DNA of 5,058 bases. Source: Kiritimatiellia bacterium (GTDB lineage: Bacteria > Verrucomicrobiota > Kiritimatiellia > RFP12 > UBA1067). The DNA lies in the NCBI GenBank assembly GCA_028707675.1, contig JAQWAM010000153.1, positions 1 through 5,058 on the forward strand, written 5' to 3'. The notes under the pieces were generated by a model. It saw nothing but the letters and a program-made list of their open reading frames with translations. It was not told the origin of the DNA and did not search any database. Positions within the stretch are counted from its first letter, which is position 1, and each line of letters begins with the position of its first letter. Position numbers and translations under genes: made by a program. Positions 4,592-5,058 of this stretch are shown here, piece by piece.

Positions 4592-4987
4592 ATGCGACCA
4601 GTTTTTGTTTGTGTGTGCGCGTTGGCGGCGCTGTCGGCCGTTAATGCCGTGGCAACCAAGAGCATCGGCGATCTGACCGAGGCGGAGCGCAAGCAGGTCA
4701 ACGAGTGGATGGCGGAACGTGTCAGCACGATGATCAGCGCCGGCAAGCTGGAGAGTGAACTCGAAGGCGCCTGGGTAAACGCCAAATATACCAGTCCGGA
4801 GATCGAAGCGTTGCGCAAGACTTACCGGGAACTCCAGCGGCAACTGGTCAAGACCGAGCAAGATTTGCGGCAGAAGGTTGTGGAGTTGCCGGCCCTGCGC
4901 GAAAAACAGCAAAAGCTGAAAGAGTTGCAAGCCCGGGTAAAAGAGCTGACCGATAAAGTCGAAGAGAAGGTCAGCTTGCCGAAATGA
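4592..4987 (+). CDS. Small exported coiled-coil protein, function unknown
   Basis: A 131-residue protein I cannot assign to a named family. It opens with a signal peptide: a single Arg at position 2, a hydrophobic core (about 4-17) and a good cleavage site after A21 (AVA|TK) or possibly A19. There is no lipobox cysteine at the cleavage region, so it is not an obvious lipoprotein. The mature part is helical and highly charged, with a DLTEAERKQVNEWM segment (27-40) and a long heptad-like region (about 70-127) rich in Lys, Glu, Leu and Gln, ending SLPK. It is most likely a periplasmic or envelope coiled-coil protein, loosely like OmpH/Skp-type helical proteins in character though without a recognised motif. 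The strong SD and promoter support expression. It is divergent from uxaE and is followed 50 bases later by another likely gene on the same strand. Confidence 0.85.
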   Translation: MRPVFVCVCALAALSAVNAVATKSIGDLTEAERKQVNEWMAERVSTMISAGKLESELEGAWVNAKYTSPEIEALRKTYRELQRQLVKTEQDLRQKVVELPALREKQQKLKELQARVKELTDKVEEKVSLPK

Positions 4988-5037
4988 GCGCAGGCGCGGG
5001 CGCGACAAGCTAACACAGGAGAGGACGGCAGAGAGGC

Positions 5038-5058
5038 ATGGCCAGCAAGAGAAAAGCT
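5038..5058 (+). CDS. Possible start of a downstream gene, cut off by window edge
   Basis: An ATG followed by six open codons (MASKRKA) up to the window end. AGGAGAGGA (5017-5025) lies 12 bases upstream, a little far, and GAGAGG (5031-5036) lies only one base before the ATG, a little close; together they make a purine-rich translation start likely. It would follow the exported coiled-coil gene by 50 bases and could share its transcript. Too short to suggest a product. Confidence 0.4.

Noticed and set aside
4478..5008. Minus-strand open frame of 176 codons opposite the exported coiled-coil gene
   Set aside because: It crosses the divergent promoter region, and the plus frame has a signal peptide, strong SD and heptad pattern.
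1..5058. CRISPR array, tRNA, rRNA, insertion sequence or attachment site
   Set aside because: No spaced repeats, cloverleaf sequence, transposase-like frame or terminal inverted repeats were seen; the only tandem repeat is the two-copy unit within the Ala/Pro arm.

Overview
The window is GC-rich, densely coding bacterial chromosome. I see no transposase, integrase, CRISPR array, tRNA or rRNA, and no gene-free stretch over about 110 bases. The combination of a stand-alone CoaB, a short UxaE-type epimerase, few strong Shine-Dalgarno (SD) sites and small secreted or membrane coiled-coil proteins would fit a fermentative, sugar-acid-using bacterium, possibly of the PVC group (Kiritimatiellota/Verrucomicrobiota-like). 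That placement is a weak inference from gene character, not something the sequence proves.

Left block (1-2478, all minus strand). Read in the direction of transcription it holds a 318-residue single-pass membrane protein with a coiled coil and an Ala/Pro-rich arm (2478-1522), a low-molecular-weight protein tyrosine phosphatase (1515-1057), a YhcH/YjgK/YiaL-family sugar protein (1019-564), and, after a 106-base gap with its own promoter-like sequence, a NYN (PIN-like nuclease) domain protein that runs off the left edge (457-1). Gaps of 6 and 37 bases make the first three a likely operon.

Middle (2479-3224). A 93-base divergent intergenic region separates the membrane protein gene from coaB (2572-3207, plus strand), the phosphopantothenoylcysteine synthetase of coenzyme A synthesis. 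coaB converges on the next gene with only 17 bases between the stop codons.

Right block (3225-5058). uxaE (4481-3225, minus) encodes a tagaturonate/fructuronate epimerase-family enzyme of hexuronate use. It is divergent from a small exported coiled-coil protein (4592-4987, plus), which is followed by a probable gene start at 5038 cut off by the right edge.

The most interesting signals are non-coding. coaB and uxaE both have promoter-like -35/-10 pairs with 17-base spacers placed so that transcription would begin at or next to the A of the ATG, which would make leaderless mRNAs. The NYN and exported-protein genes instead have normal leaders with SD sites. In the uxaE divergent region the two back-to-back -35 boxes lie in the arms of one perfect inverted repeat, which suggests shared control. 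No obviously new multi-gene system is visible; the uncharacterised pieces are the membrane coiled-coil protein next to the phosphatase, the exported coiled-coil protein, and the NYN protein with an altered acidic motif.
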